A stretch of DNA of 5,471 nt from Hyphomicrobiales bacterium (GTDB lineage Bacteria > Pseudomonadota > Alphaproteobacteria > Rhizobiales > Beijerinckiaceae), in the NCBI GenBank assembly GCA_028290125.1, contig JAQGKM010000092.1, positions 1 to 5,471 on the forward strand. Direction: 5' to 3'. Made by a program: the position numbers and the translations under genes. Below the pieces are notes generated by a model. That model searched no databases. It was not told the DNA's origin and saw nothing but the letters and a program-made list of their open reading frames with translations. Below are positions 1 through 5,471 of this stretch, piece after piece (within the stretch, counting starts at the first letter, position 1; the number at the start of each line of letters is the position of its first letter).

Positions 1-437
1 GCGCGGCCGATGGCGAGCTGCTGCTGCTGGCCGCCCGACAGGTCGCCGCCGCGCCGCCACAGCATGTCCTTCAGCACCGGGAAGAGGTCGTAGATCTCGT
101 CCGGCACGAAAGCGTCGGCGCGCTTCACGGGCGCGAAGCCGGTTTCGAGGTTTTCGCGCACCGTGAGCAGCGGGAAGATCTCGCGACCCTGCGGCACGAA
201 GGCGATGCCGCGCTTGGCGCGCGTATGCGGGGCGAGGCGGGAGATGTCCTGCCCCTCCCACATGACGCGTCCGCCTGCGATGCCCTGATGCCCGCAGATC
301 GCGCGCATCAGGGAGGTCTTGCCGACGCCGTTGCGCCCCATCACGCAGGTCACGCGCCCGGGCGTGGCTTTCAGCGAGACGGAGCGCAAGGCTTGCGCCG
401 CGCCGTAGAACAGGTCGATGGATTCAACGGCGAGCAT
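1..437 (-). CDS. urtE: Urea ABC transporter ATP-binding protein UrtE (3' part beyond the window)
   Basis: This is one of the two cytoplasmic ATPases that power urea import through UrtB-UrtC. The ATG at 435-437 opens a frame that starts MLAVESIDLFYGAAQAL; 145 complete codons are visible before the left edge. Seen: Walker A GRNGVGKTS at residues 34-42, the Q-loop within the UrtE-typical stretch FVPQGREIFPLLTVRENL (residues 80-97, Q83), and the ABC signature LSGGQQQQ at 133-140. Walker B, D-loop and H-loop lie outside the window. The family is about 230 residues, so roughly 85-90 are missing. The GRNGVGKT and VPQGREIFP wording separates UrtE from UrtD and from most LivF proteins. The Walker A ends in TS where TT is more usual; serine is a conservative change. 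The start sits 8 nt after the stop of the small membrane-protein gene, with GGAG at 442-445 as ribosome binding site, so the two are probably co-translated. A LivF-type amino-acid ATPase is the alternative, made unlikely by the neighbours. Confidence 0.95.
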   Translation of the reverse strand, partial: MLAVESIDLFYGAAQALRSVSLKATPGRVTCVMGRNGVGKTSLMRAICGHQGIAGGRVMWEGQDISRLAPHTRAKRGIAFVPQGREIFPLLTVRENLETGFAPVKRADAFVPDEIYDLFPVLKDMLWRRGGDLSGGQQQQLAIGR

Positions 438-445
438 GGCTCTCC

Positions 446-799
446 TTACACGTTGGCTGGCGCAACCGCCGGCGCCGGCTCGAGGCTGACGCCCAGCGCC
501 GATGCGGCCAGTTGATTCGCCGTGGCGGAATCGGCGAAGCGATAGCCCTGGGTGATCAGCTTGCGGGTGAAGTATTTGTTGTACATGAACGCCCAGGCGA
601 TCGACGCGACGGCGGCGCCGATGCCGATCGTGATGATGGCGACCACGGTGTAGATCACCAGGCCGACGCCGAATGTCACGAAGTCCTTGCGGAACAGGGC
701 CGGAAAGAAACCGAAGAACAGGGTCGTCCACGAAAAACCGTAAAAGCCCGTTGTGACGAGGCCGGTCTGCGGGTGCTTGAGCAATACTTTCTGAGCCAT
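446..799 (-). CDS. Small membrane protein of unknown function inserted between urtD and urtE
   Basis: A 117-residue protein beginning MAQKVLLKHPQTG. It is not one of the five canonical urt genes. It has a short polar N-terminus, an aromatic segment GFSWTTLFFGFFPALFR (residues 21-37), then a long hydrophobic stretch at about 41-73 that could cross the membrane once or twice. After that comes a basic YNKYFTRKLITQGYRFAD (73-90) and an Ala/Pro-rich tail. The GFSWTTLFFGFFPALFR motif followed by a membrane segment and a 'GY.fAd' end resembles small DUF2628/HrgA-like membrane proteins found in bacteria and phages; this is recognition from memory and only moderately certain. The start was chosen at 799 because AGGA at 808-811 sits 8 nt upstream and family-like sequence begins there. 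The same frame stays open up to an ATG at 955, but that extension has no family-like character and runs through a terminator-like hairpin. The TAA stop overlaps the ribosome binding region of urtE, implying co-expression. Function unknown; a role in urea uptake is only suggested by position. Confidence 0.82.
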   Translation of the reverse strand: MAQKVLLKHPQTGLVTTGFYGFSWTTLFFGFFPALFRKDFVTFGVGLVIYTVVAIITIGIGAAVASIAWAFMYNKYFTRKLITQGYRFADSATANQLAASALGVSLEPAPAVAPANV

Positions 800-807
800 A
801 ATGTTGT

Positions 808-811
808 TCCT
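808..811 (-). promoter_or_regulatory. Ribosome binding site deciding the start of the small membrane-protein gene
   Basis: Read on the minus strand this is CAGGAAC, with AGGA 8 nt before the ATG at 797-799. It supports the 117-residue start over the 169-residue alternative at 955. Confidence 0.6.
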
Positions 812-861
812 GAAAATGGGCCGGCGACAAGCGACAGCCGTCGTTTGAAAATCAGTCGATG

Positions 862-880
862 AAAAAAGCCGTCTCGGCTC
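862..880 (-). terminator. Candidate intrinsic terminator downstream of urtD
   Basis: On the minus strand the arms AGCCG (875-879) and CGGCT (867-871) enclose a 3-nt AGA loop and run straight into six T (862-867, the first belonging to the stem). Up to two G-U pairs could extend the stem into the U tract. This is the classic GC-stem plus U-run form, though the stem is only 5 bp. It starts about 78 nt after the urtD stop and ends 62 nt before the start of the small membrane gene. It could end the urtA-D transcript or attenuate expression of the genes behind it. No matching promoter after it is convincing. Confidence 0.6.
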
Positions 881-881
881 C

Positions 882-911
882 CGCAACACTAGCGCCAAGG
901 CGAAGGTTGCG
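882..911 (-). repeat. Inverted repeat (hairpin) just upstream of the urtD terminator
   Basis: CGCAAC at 882-887 is matched by GTTGCG at 906-911. A smaller CGCC/GGCG stem with an AA loop (893-902) lies inside. In the urtD transcript this would fold directly before the terminator hairpin and could protect the 3' end. It carries no U tract of its own. Confidence 0.4.
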
Positions 912-956
912 AAAGTCCCGTTCTGCCGGGCTGAAATTTGCGCGGCCATCGTCATG

Positions 957-1706
957 TCAGCGCCCCAGATAGACTTCGATGACGCGCGGATCGGCGCTCA
1001 CCACATCGAGCGGCCCTTCGGCCAGCACGGAGCCCTCATGCAGCACCGTGACCTTCACGCCCAGATCGCGCACGAACGTCATGTCGTGCTCCACGACGAC
1101 CACCGAATGATCGACCGCGATGGCGCGCAGCAGCTCGGCGGTCTGCGCCGTCTCGGCGTCGGTCATGCCCGCAACGGGTTCGTCGACGAGCAGGAGTTTC
1201 GGGTCCTGCGCCAGGAGCATGCCGATTTCGAGCCATTGCTTCTGGCCATGCGACAGGTCGGCGGCGAGGCGATGCCTGTGATCCGCCAGCCGCGTGGTTT
1301 CCAGAATGTGGTCGATCCGGCTGCGCGTGCTGGCCTGGGCCTTGCCGAACAGGGTCGCGAGCGCCGAACGCGGCGCCTTCAACGCCAGCAGGATGTTGTC
1401 GTCGACCGTGTGGTTCTCGAACACTGTCGGCTTCTGGAATTTCCGGCCGATGCCAAGCTCCGCGATGGTGGCTTCGTCGAGCTTGGTGAGATCGGTCGAG
1501 CCTCCAAACAGAACGTCGCCCGAATCGGGCCGCGTCTTGCCGGTGATGACGTCCATCATGGTCGTCTTGCCGGCGCCGTTGGGGCCGATGATGGCGCGCA
1601 TCTCGCCCGGCGCGAGCGTCAGCGACAGGCCGCGCAGGGCCTTGTAGCCGTCGAAGGAAACGCTCACGCCGTCGAGATACAATAGGCTGCCGCTGGCGAC
1701 ATCCAT
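957..1706 (-). CDS. urtD: Urea ABC transporter ATP-binding protein UrtD
   Basis: This 249-residue protein is the first of the two cytoplasmic ATPases of the urea importer and pairs with UrtE under the UrtB-UrtC channel. All nucleotide-binding motifs are present in order: Walker A GPNGAGKTT (41-49), Q-loop Q91 in GIGRKFQKPTVFE, signature LSHGQKQWLEIGMLL (151-165), Walker B LLLVDEP (171-177, catalytic E176) and H-loop H207 in VVVEHDMTF. The LSHGQ signature with KQWLEIGMLL and the KFQKPTVFENHTV stretch are UrtD hallmarks and distinguish it from LivG. The length is normal and nothing is missing. The ATG at 1704-1706 lies 4 nt after the urtC stop, with a strong GGGGGAG ribosome binding site (1714-1720) inside the end of urtC, so translation is probably coupled. 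The TGA at 957-959 is followed by a 157-nt gap with terminator-like structure. Confidence 0.97.
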   Translation of the reverse strand: MDVASGSLLYLDGVSVSFDGYKALRGLSLTLAPGEMRAIIGPNGAGKTTMMDVITGKTRPDSGDVLFGGSTDLTKLDEATIAELGIGRKFQKPTVFENHTVDDNILLALKAPRSALATLFGKAQASTRSRIDHILETTRLADHRHRLAADLSHGQKQWLEIGMLLAQDPKLLLVDEPVAGMTDAETAQTAELLRAIAVDHSVVVVEHDMTFVRDLGVKVTVLHEGSVLAEGPLDVVSADPRVIEVYLGR

Positions 1707-1710
1707 GGCC

Positions 1711-2847
1711 TTACTCCCCCGCCGCAGCGACTTCGGGCGTCGCGATTTTCTTCCGCGCGCGACGCGCCTTGAATTGCTCCAGCGTGCCGACCACGCCCTT
1801 GGGCATGAACAGCGTCACGAAGACGAACAGCGCGCCGAGCGCAAAGAGCCAGTATTCGGGCAGCGCGCCGGTGAAGAAGGTCTTGCCCCAGTTGACGATC
1901 AGCGCGCCAAGCGCCGCGCCGACCAGCGTGCCGCGCCCGCCGACCGCGACCCAGATCACCGCCTCGATCGAATTGGTGGGCGCAAACTCACCCGGGTTGA
2001 TGATGCCGACCTGCGGCACGTAGAGCGCGCCGGCGACGCCCGCCATCATGGCGGACAGCACGAAGACCGCGAGCTTGTAGGTCTCGACGCGATAACCGAG
2101 GAAGCGCGTCCGCGATTCCGCGTCGCGGATCGCCACCACGACCTTGCCGAATTTCGAGGTCGTCACCCAGCGGGCGATGAGGTAACCGCCGATCAGCGCA
2201 ATGCAGCTTGCGACGAACAGCGACACGCGCGTGCCGGTCGCCTGCACATTGAAGCCGAGAATGTCCTTGAAATCGGTCAGGCCGTTGTTGCCGCCAAAAC
2301 CCATGTCGTTGCGAAAGAAGGCGAGCAGCAGCGCATAGGTCATCGCCTGCGTGATGATCGAGAGATAGACGCCGGTGACTCGCGAGCGGAAGGCGAGCCA
2401 TCCGAAGCCGAAGGCGAGCAGGCCCGGCACCAGCAACACCATCAGCATGGCGTAGGGAAAGCTCTGGAACCCCCACCAGGTGATCGGCAGCTCCTTCATG
2501 TTCAGGAACACCATGAAGTCGGGCAGCACCGGATTGGCGTAGACGCCGCGCGCGCCGACCTGGCGCATGAGATACATGCCCATGGCGTAGCCGCCGAGCG
2601 CAAAGAAAGCCCCGTGCCCCAGCGAGAGAATGCCGCAATAGCCCCACACGAGATCGAGCGCGACGGCGAGCAGCGCGAAGCACAGGTACTTGCCAAACAG
2701 CGCCACGATATAGGGCGGGATCGAGAGCGCCGACCCTTGCGGGATGACCAGCGTCAGAATGGGAACGAGGATCGCCGCGAGTGCGAGCACCGCGATGAAG
2801 ATCACGCCGCGTGTGTCGATGAGCCGGTAATTGGTGGCGGATGTCAT
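1711..2847 (-). CDS. urtC: Urea ABC transporter permease UrtC
   Basis: UrtC is the second inner-membrane permease of the urea importer, a LivM-type protein of 378 residues that dimerises with UrtB. Hydrophobic segments start at about residue 15 and are spread through the chain. The hallmark LVWGYCGILSLGHGAFFALG (66-85) is complete. A periplasmic insert follows at about 97-128 (PVLPDFMVFLNMKELPITWW region), typical of UrtC rather than LivM. Also seen are NNGLTDFKDILG (187-198), the cytoplasmic coupling loop VVAIRDAESRTRFLGYR (237-253) that should contact the ATPases, and EAVIWVAVGGRGTLVGAALG (295-314). The tail is basic (KARRARKK) and ends in the cytoplasm. The ATG at 2845-2847 is 3 nt after the urtB stop, with GGAGG at 2856-2860 inside the urtB coding end at 8-nt spacing, so the two permeases are very likely co-translated. 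No truncation or frameshift. Confidence 0.97.
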   Translation of the reverse strand: MTSATNYRLIDTRGVIFIAVLALAAILVPILTLVIPQGSALSIPPYIVALFGKYLCFALLAVALDLVWGYCGILSLGHGAFFALGGYAMGMYLMRQVGARGVYANPVLPDFMVFLNMKELPITWWGFQSFPYAMLMVLLVPGLLAFGFGWLAFRSRVTGVYLSIITQAMTYALLLAFFRNDMGFGGNNGLTDFKDILGFNVQATGTRVSLFVASCIALIGGYLIARWVTTSKFGKVVVAIRDAESRTRFLGYRVETYKLAVFVLSAMMAGVAGALYVPQVGIINPGEFAPTNSIEAVIWVAVGGRGTLVGAALGALIVNWGKTFFTGALPEYWLFALGALFVFVTLFMPKGVVGTLEQFKARRARKKIATPEVAAAGE

Positions 2848-2850
2848 GCG

Positions 2851-4542
2851 TCAGGCCTCCACTGCCCGGCCCTTTTGCGCGAACAGGCCGCGCGGGCGCT
2901 TCTGGATGAAGAGGATGATGAAGACGAGCAGAAGGATCTTGCCCAGCACCGCGCCGGCGATCGGCTCCAGGAACTTGTTGGCGACGCCGAGCGTCACGGC
3001 GCCGAGCAGCGTGCCCCAGAGATTGCCGACGCCGCCGAACACCACCACCATGAAGCTGTCGATGATGTAGCTCTGGCCGAGATTGGGCGACACATTGTCG
3101 ATCTGCGACAGCGCGACGCCCGCCATCCCGGCGATGCCCGAACCCAGGCCGAACGCCATGGCGTCGATGCGGTTGGTGTCGATGCCCATCGAGGACGCCA
3201 TGCGGCGGTTCTGCGTGACGGCGCGCATGCGCAGGCCGAAGGAGGTGGCGCGCAGCACGAACTGCAGCGCGAAGAACACCGCGAGCGCGAAGACGATGAT
3301 CCACATGCGGCCGTAGCCGATCGACAGCGAGCCGAAGTCGAACGAGCCCGACATGAAGGGCGGCGCCGACACCTCGCGATTGTTGGCGCCGAAGATCGTC
3401 CGCACGGCCTGCTGCAGGATCAGCGAGATGCCGAAGGTCGCGAGCAGTGTTTCCAACGGTCGACCGTAGAGATGACGGATGACGAGACGCTCGATCAGGA
3501 TGCCGACCGCGGCGGTGAAGAGGAACGCCAGCGGAATGGCGATGAACAGCGCATAGTTCAGCATCGCCGGATGCGAGGTGCGCGCCCATTCCTGCACCAC
3601 GAAGGTGGTGTAGGCGCCCAGCATGACCATTTCACCATGCGCCATGTTGATGATGCCCATCACCCCGAAAGTGATGGCGAGCCCGATTGCGGCGAGCAGC
3701 AGCACCGAGCCCAGCGACAGGCCGTACCAGATGTTCTGGACATTGCGCCACAGCGCGAGTTTCGCCTGGATGGTGGACGAGGCGGCGCCGGCCGCATCCT
3801 TCACGCGGCCCTCGCTCCATGAGGCGACCGTGGTGAGCACGCTGACGGCGTCCTGGTCGCCGCGGCTTTTCAGGATCTCGATGCTCTCGAGCCGCTTCAC
3901 TTCCGGCGCGCCGGAATCGCTGGCGATGATGGCGGCGCGCGCCTCTTCGAGAACCTTGCGGGTCGAGGCGACGGTCTCGCGCTCCAGCGCGGCTTCCACG
4001 AGCGGGAGCGCGGTGGCGTCACGCGACTTGAAAACGGAATCGGCGGCCGTACGGCGGCGCACGGGATCGGGCGACATCAGGGTGAGCGCGCCGCGTGCGG
4101 CGTCGAGCGAGCGGCGCACGGCGTTGTTGAGACGCACGCGCTTCAGCGCGCCCGTCGAGACATCGGGCGCCTCGAGGCCATTGGCGGCGTCGAACACCTT
4201 GCCGGCTTCATCGGTGAAATAGAGCTTCCGCGCGGGGCCGTTGAACCAGAGCCGGTTTGCGGCGAGCGCTTCGACGATCTGCGGCGCCGTCGGCAATCCC
4301 GAGGCGGCGATTTCTGTCAGCGCGCGTTCGGTGTCGGGGAATTTGTCGGTGGTGAGCGCGACCAGGAGATCGCCCGGACCTTGCGCGCGCGCTTGCGGCG
4401 CAGCGACGAGGAGCAATGTGAAGACAGACAGCGCCGCGGCCAGCAGGGAAAGCGTCTCGATCCATCCGTTGCGACCGGCGCGCTGCCGGGGCGCGATCGG
4501 GGCGGAGGCGCGCAGGCGCGCCGTACCGGCTGAATTCGTCAT
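2851..4542 (-). CDS. urtB: Urea ABC transporter permease UrtB, with signal peptide and N-terminal extension
   Basis: UrtB is the first inner-membrane permease of the urea importer. The 563-residue chain has two parts. Residues 1-27 are polar and basic, 28-53 form a signal-like hydrophobic segment ending in ARA before Q54, and about 55-265 is a soluble, Ala-rich helical region that should lie in the periplasm. It includes possible HEAT-like helices at about 135-260. The LivH-type permease core starts near 271: GLAITFGVMGIINMAHGEM (287-305), LLATFGISLILQQAVRTIFG (366-385), coupling loop RAVTQNRRMASSMGI (440-454) and VVFGGVGNLWGTLLGA (500-515). An N-terminal extension of this kind is known for proteobacterial UrtB and is absent from LivH, hence the length. 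The ATG at 4540-4542 was chosen because AAGAGG lies 5 nt upstream; the frame is open to 4698, but that extension runs through the palindromic repeats and is rejected. The TGA is 3 nt from urtC. Confidence 0.95.
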   Translation of the reverse strand: MTNSAGTARLRASAPIAPRQRAGRNGWIETLSLLAAALSVFTLLLVAAPQARAQGPGDLLVALTTDKFPDTERALTEIAASGLPTAPQIVEALAANRLWFNGPARKLYFTDEAGKVFDAANGLEAPDVSTGALKRVRLNNAVRRSLDAARGALTLMSPDPVRRRTAADSVFKSRDATALPLVEAALERETVASTRKVLEEARAAIIASDSGAPEVKRLESIEILKSRGDQDAVSVLTTVASWSEGRVKDAAGAASSTIQAKLALWRNVQNIWYGLSLGSVLLLAAIGLAITFGVMGIINMAHGEMVMLGAYTTFVVQEWARTSHPAMLNYALFIAIPLAFLFTAAVGILIERLVIRHLYGRPLETLLATFGISLILQQAVRTIFGANNREVSAPPFMSGSFDFGSLSIGYGRMWIIVFALAVFFALQFVLRATSFGLRMRAVTQNRRMASSMGIDTNRIDAMAFGLGSGIAGMAGVALSQIDNVSPNLGQSYIIDSFMVVVFGGVGNLWGTLLGAVTLGVANKFLEPIAGAVLGKILLLVFIILFIQKRPRGLFAQKGRAVEA

Positions 4543-4547
4543 GGAAG

Positions 4548-4553
4548 CCTCTT
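4548..4553 (-). promoter_or_regulatory. Ribosome binding site deciding the urtB start
   Basis: AAGAGG on the minus strand lies 5 nt before the ATG at 4540-4542. It favours this start over the in-frame extension reaching 4698. Confidence 0.6.
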
Positions 4554-4593
4554 GAATGAGCCGCCGCACGCGGACTGCGTCTTGGTAGCGAAG

Positions 4594-4614
4594 CCCGGGC
4601 GGATGAGATCCGCC
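4594..4614. repeat. Palindromic repeat, copy 1 (imperfect)
   Basis: The 21 bases match copy 2 at 20 positions. GGCGGAT (4598-4604) pairs with ATCCGCC (4608-4614) around a GAG loop, giving a 7-bp stem. Two mismatches follow, then three more pairs (4593-4595 with 4617-4619). It looks like a decayed version of copy 2 and is probably one unit of a dispersed REP-like family. Confidence 0.7.
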
Positions 4615-4615
4615 A

Positions 4616-4680
4616 AGGCGTCCTACTCTTTCGAAAACCCGGGCGGATGAAATCCGCCCGGGCCATTCGTGTGGACGCCT
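4616..4680. repeat. Outer 8-bp inverted repeat enclosing the main hairpin
   Basis: AGGCGTCC at 4616-4623 is the exact reverse complement of GGACGCCT at 4673-4680. The arms bracket the perfect 11-bp hairpin, so the RNA could form a nested two-stem structure. The right arm shares 4673-4674 with another possible stem (4669-4674 GTGTGG with 4693-4698 CCACAC), so the two cannot fully form together. Confidence 0.5.
4634..4662 (-). terminator. Strong hairpin with U tract between urtA and urtB (candidate attenuator)
   Basis: Palindromic repeat copy 2. CCCGGGCGGAT (4638-4648) and ATCCGCCCGGG (4652-4662) form a perfect 11-bp, very GC-rich stem with a 3-nt loop. Read in the direction of urtA transcription it is followed at once by TTTTCG (four T at 4634-4637). 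The stem begins 72 nt after the urtA stop. The short U run suggests partial rather than full termination. In binding-protein-dependent transporters a hairpin in this place often terminates part of the transcripts or protects the binding-protein mRNA. The alternative is a repeat unit that is merely tolerated here. Confidence 0.62.
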
Positions 4681-4734
4681 GGAGGAGCGCGCCCACACTT
4701 TTCTGACATCGCCGTGGCGATCAGATGCGGGCGA

Positions 4735-5471
4735 TTACTTGCCCGCGCCGCCGCACTTGCCGGTCTTCACGTTGAAGTTGCCGCACGAGAGGGGCTTGCG
4801 CCAGTCGGAGATGAGATCCTTCGAGCCGTCGAGGTAATCCGACCATTCGTCGCCGACGACGAGACCCGAGGTCTGCCAAACGGTGTTGAACTGGCCGTCC
4901 GCCTGCACTTCGCCGATCAGCACCGGCTTGGTGATGTGGTGGTTCGGCATCATGGTCGAGTAGCCGCCCGTGAGGTTGGGAACGGCGACGCCGATCATCG
5001 CGTCGAGCACGGCTTCCGTATCGACGGTGCCGGCCTTCTCGACTGCCTTGACCCACATGTTGAAGCCGATGACGTGCGCTTCCATCGGATCGTTGGTCAC
5101 GCGCTTGGCGTTCTTGGTGAAGGCCTTCCACTTTTCGATGAAGGCCTTGTTGTCGGGATTGTCGATCGACTGGAAGTAATTCCAGGCGGCGAGATGTCCG
5201 ACGAGCGGCTTGGTGTCGATGCCGGCGAGTTCTTCTTCACCGACCGAGAAGGCGACGACCGGAATGTCGGTGGCCTTCACGCCGGCGTTGCCGAGCTCCT
5301 TGTAGAACGGCACGTTGGCGTCGCCGTTGATCGTCGAGACGACGGCGGTCTTCTTGCCGGCCGAACCGAACTTCTTGATGTCCGCCACGATCGTCTGCCA
5401 GTCGGAATGTCCGAACGGCGTGTAGTTGATCATGATGTCTTCCTGCTTCACGCCCTTCGACTTGAGATAGG
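4735..5471 (-). CDS. urtA: Urea ABC transporter substrate-binding protein UrtA (5' part beyond the window)
   Basis: UrtA is the periplasmic receptor that binds urea and delivers it to UrtB-UrtC. The last 244 residues are visible, a little over half of a protein that is usually about 420-440 residues. The frame continues off the right edge (YLKSKGVKQED, where the GTG is an internal valine and not a start). Family-typical stretches are VVAFSVGEEELAGID, HLAAWNYFQSIDNP, DPMEAHVIGFNMWVKAVEKAG and the run from PNLTGGYSTMMPNHHITKPV to IGEVQADGQF, as in UrtA/AmiC-type type-I binding proteins. The C-terminus carries two cysteines in SCGNFNVKTGKCGG, 10 residues apart, which could form a disulfide in the periplasm. 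The signal peptide and the promoter are outside the window. The TAA at 4735-4737 is followed by a 192-nt gap with hairpins. Short-chain amide binding is the alternative to urea, but the urtBCDE neighbours favour urea. Confidence 0.95.
   Translation of the reverse strand, partial: YLKSKGVKQEDIMINYTPFGHSDWQTIVADIKKFGSAGKKTAVVSTINGDANVPFYKELGNAGVKATDIPVVAFSVGEEELAGIDTKPLVGHLAAWNYFQSIDNPDNKAFIEKWKAFTKNAKRVTNDPMEAHVIGFNMWVKAVEKAGTVDTEAVLDAMIGVAVPNLTGGYSTMMPNHHITKPVLIGEVQADGQFNTVWQTSGLVVGDEWSDYLDGSKDLISDWRKPLSCGNFNVKTGKCGGAGK

Noticed and set aside
800..880. A sigma-70 promoter for the small membrane gene in the gap after urtD
   Set aside because: I looked for paired -35/-10 boxes on the minus strand and found no pair with good matches and a 16-18 nt spacer, so none is annotated.
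954..1685. Plus-strand 243-codon frame opposite urtD
   Set aside because: urtD is complete with all ATPase motifs on the other strand; this frame is low in hydrophobic structure and has no recognisable domain.
1988..3589. A 533-codon minus-strand frame across the urtB-urtC junction
   Set aside because: It is out of frame with both permeases and yields an Arg/His/Ala-rich product with no membrane segments or motifs; a shifted-frame shadow.
1705..3822. A 705-codon open frame on the plus strand opposite urtC and urtB
   Set aside because: It mirrors the codon pattern of the true genes, its product is a His/Arg/Glu/Asp-rich string without domains, and it covers two clear urt permeases. It is a G+C-driven antisense shadow.
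4543..4698. N-terminal extension of urtB to a start at 4698
   Set aside because: The extra 52 residues would be encoded by the palindromic repeats, look nothing like UrtB, and a good ribosome binding site precedes the ATG at 4542.
5449..5451. GTG as a start of a short 238-residue UrtA
   Set aside because: The frame remains open to the window edge with UrtA-like sequence (YLKSKG) ahead of it; the GTG is an internal valine codon and the gene is simply cut by the window.

Overview
The window reads almost entirely on the minus strand and holds most of a urea ABC-transporter (urt) operon. High G+C, the codon bias and the protein sequences suggest an alphaproteobacterium, probably Hyphomicrobiales; the genus cannot be named from the sequence alone. 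In transcription order (right to left) the genes are urtA (periplasmic binding protein, 5' part outside the window), urtB and urtC (the two membrane permeases), urtD (first ATPase), a small membrane-protein gene that is not a core urt gene, and urtE (second ATPase, cut by the left edge just after its LSGGQ signature).

urtB-urtC-urtD are packed with gaps of 3 and 4 nt and good Shine-Dalgarno sequences, so they form one transcription and translation unit. Two longer gaps break the operon. The 192-nt urtA-urtB gap (4543-4734) holds two copies of a palindromic repeat. One is a perfect 11-bp hairpin followed by four U in the direction of transcription, a good candidate for an attenuator or mRNA-stabilising element that keeps urtA expression above that of the membrane genes. 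The 157-nt gap after urtD (800-956) holds a short hairpin followed by a U tract that looks like an intrinsic terminator. It lies before the small membrane-protein gene, which is followed 8 nt later by urtE.

Functionally, UrtA captures urea (or a short amide) in the periplasm, UrtB and UrtC form the translocation path, and UrtD and UrtE bind and hydrolyse ATP. The imported urea would normally feed urease and nitrogen assimilation, but no urease gene is visible here. The least expected parts are the extra membrane gene between urtD and urtE, the terminator in front of it, and the repeat-built structure between urtA and urtB. I found no RNA gene, CRISPR array, insertion sequence or phage gene, and no convincing sigma-70 or sigma-54 promoter.
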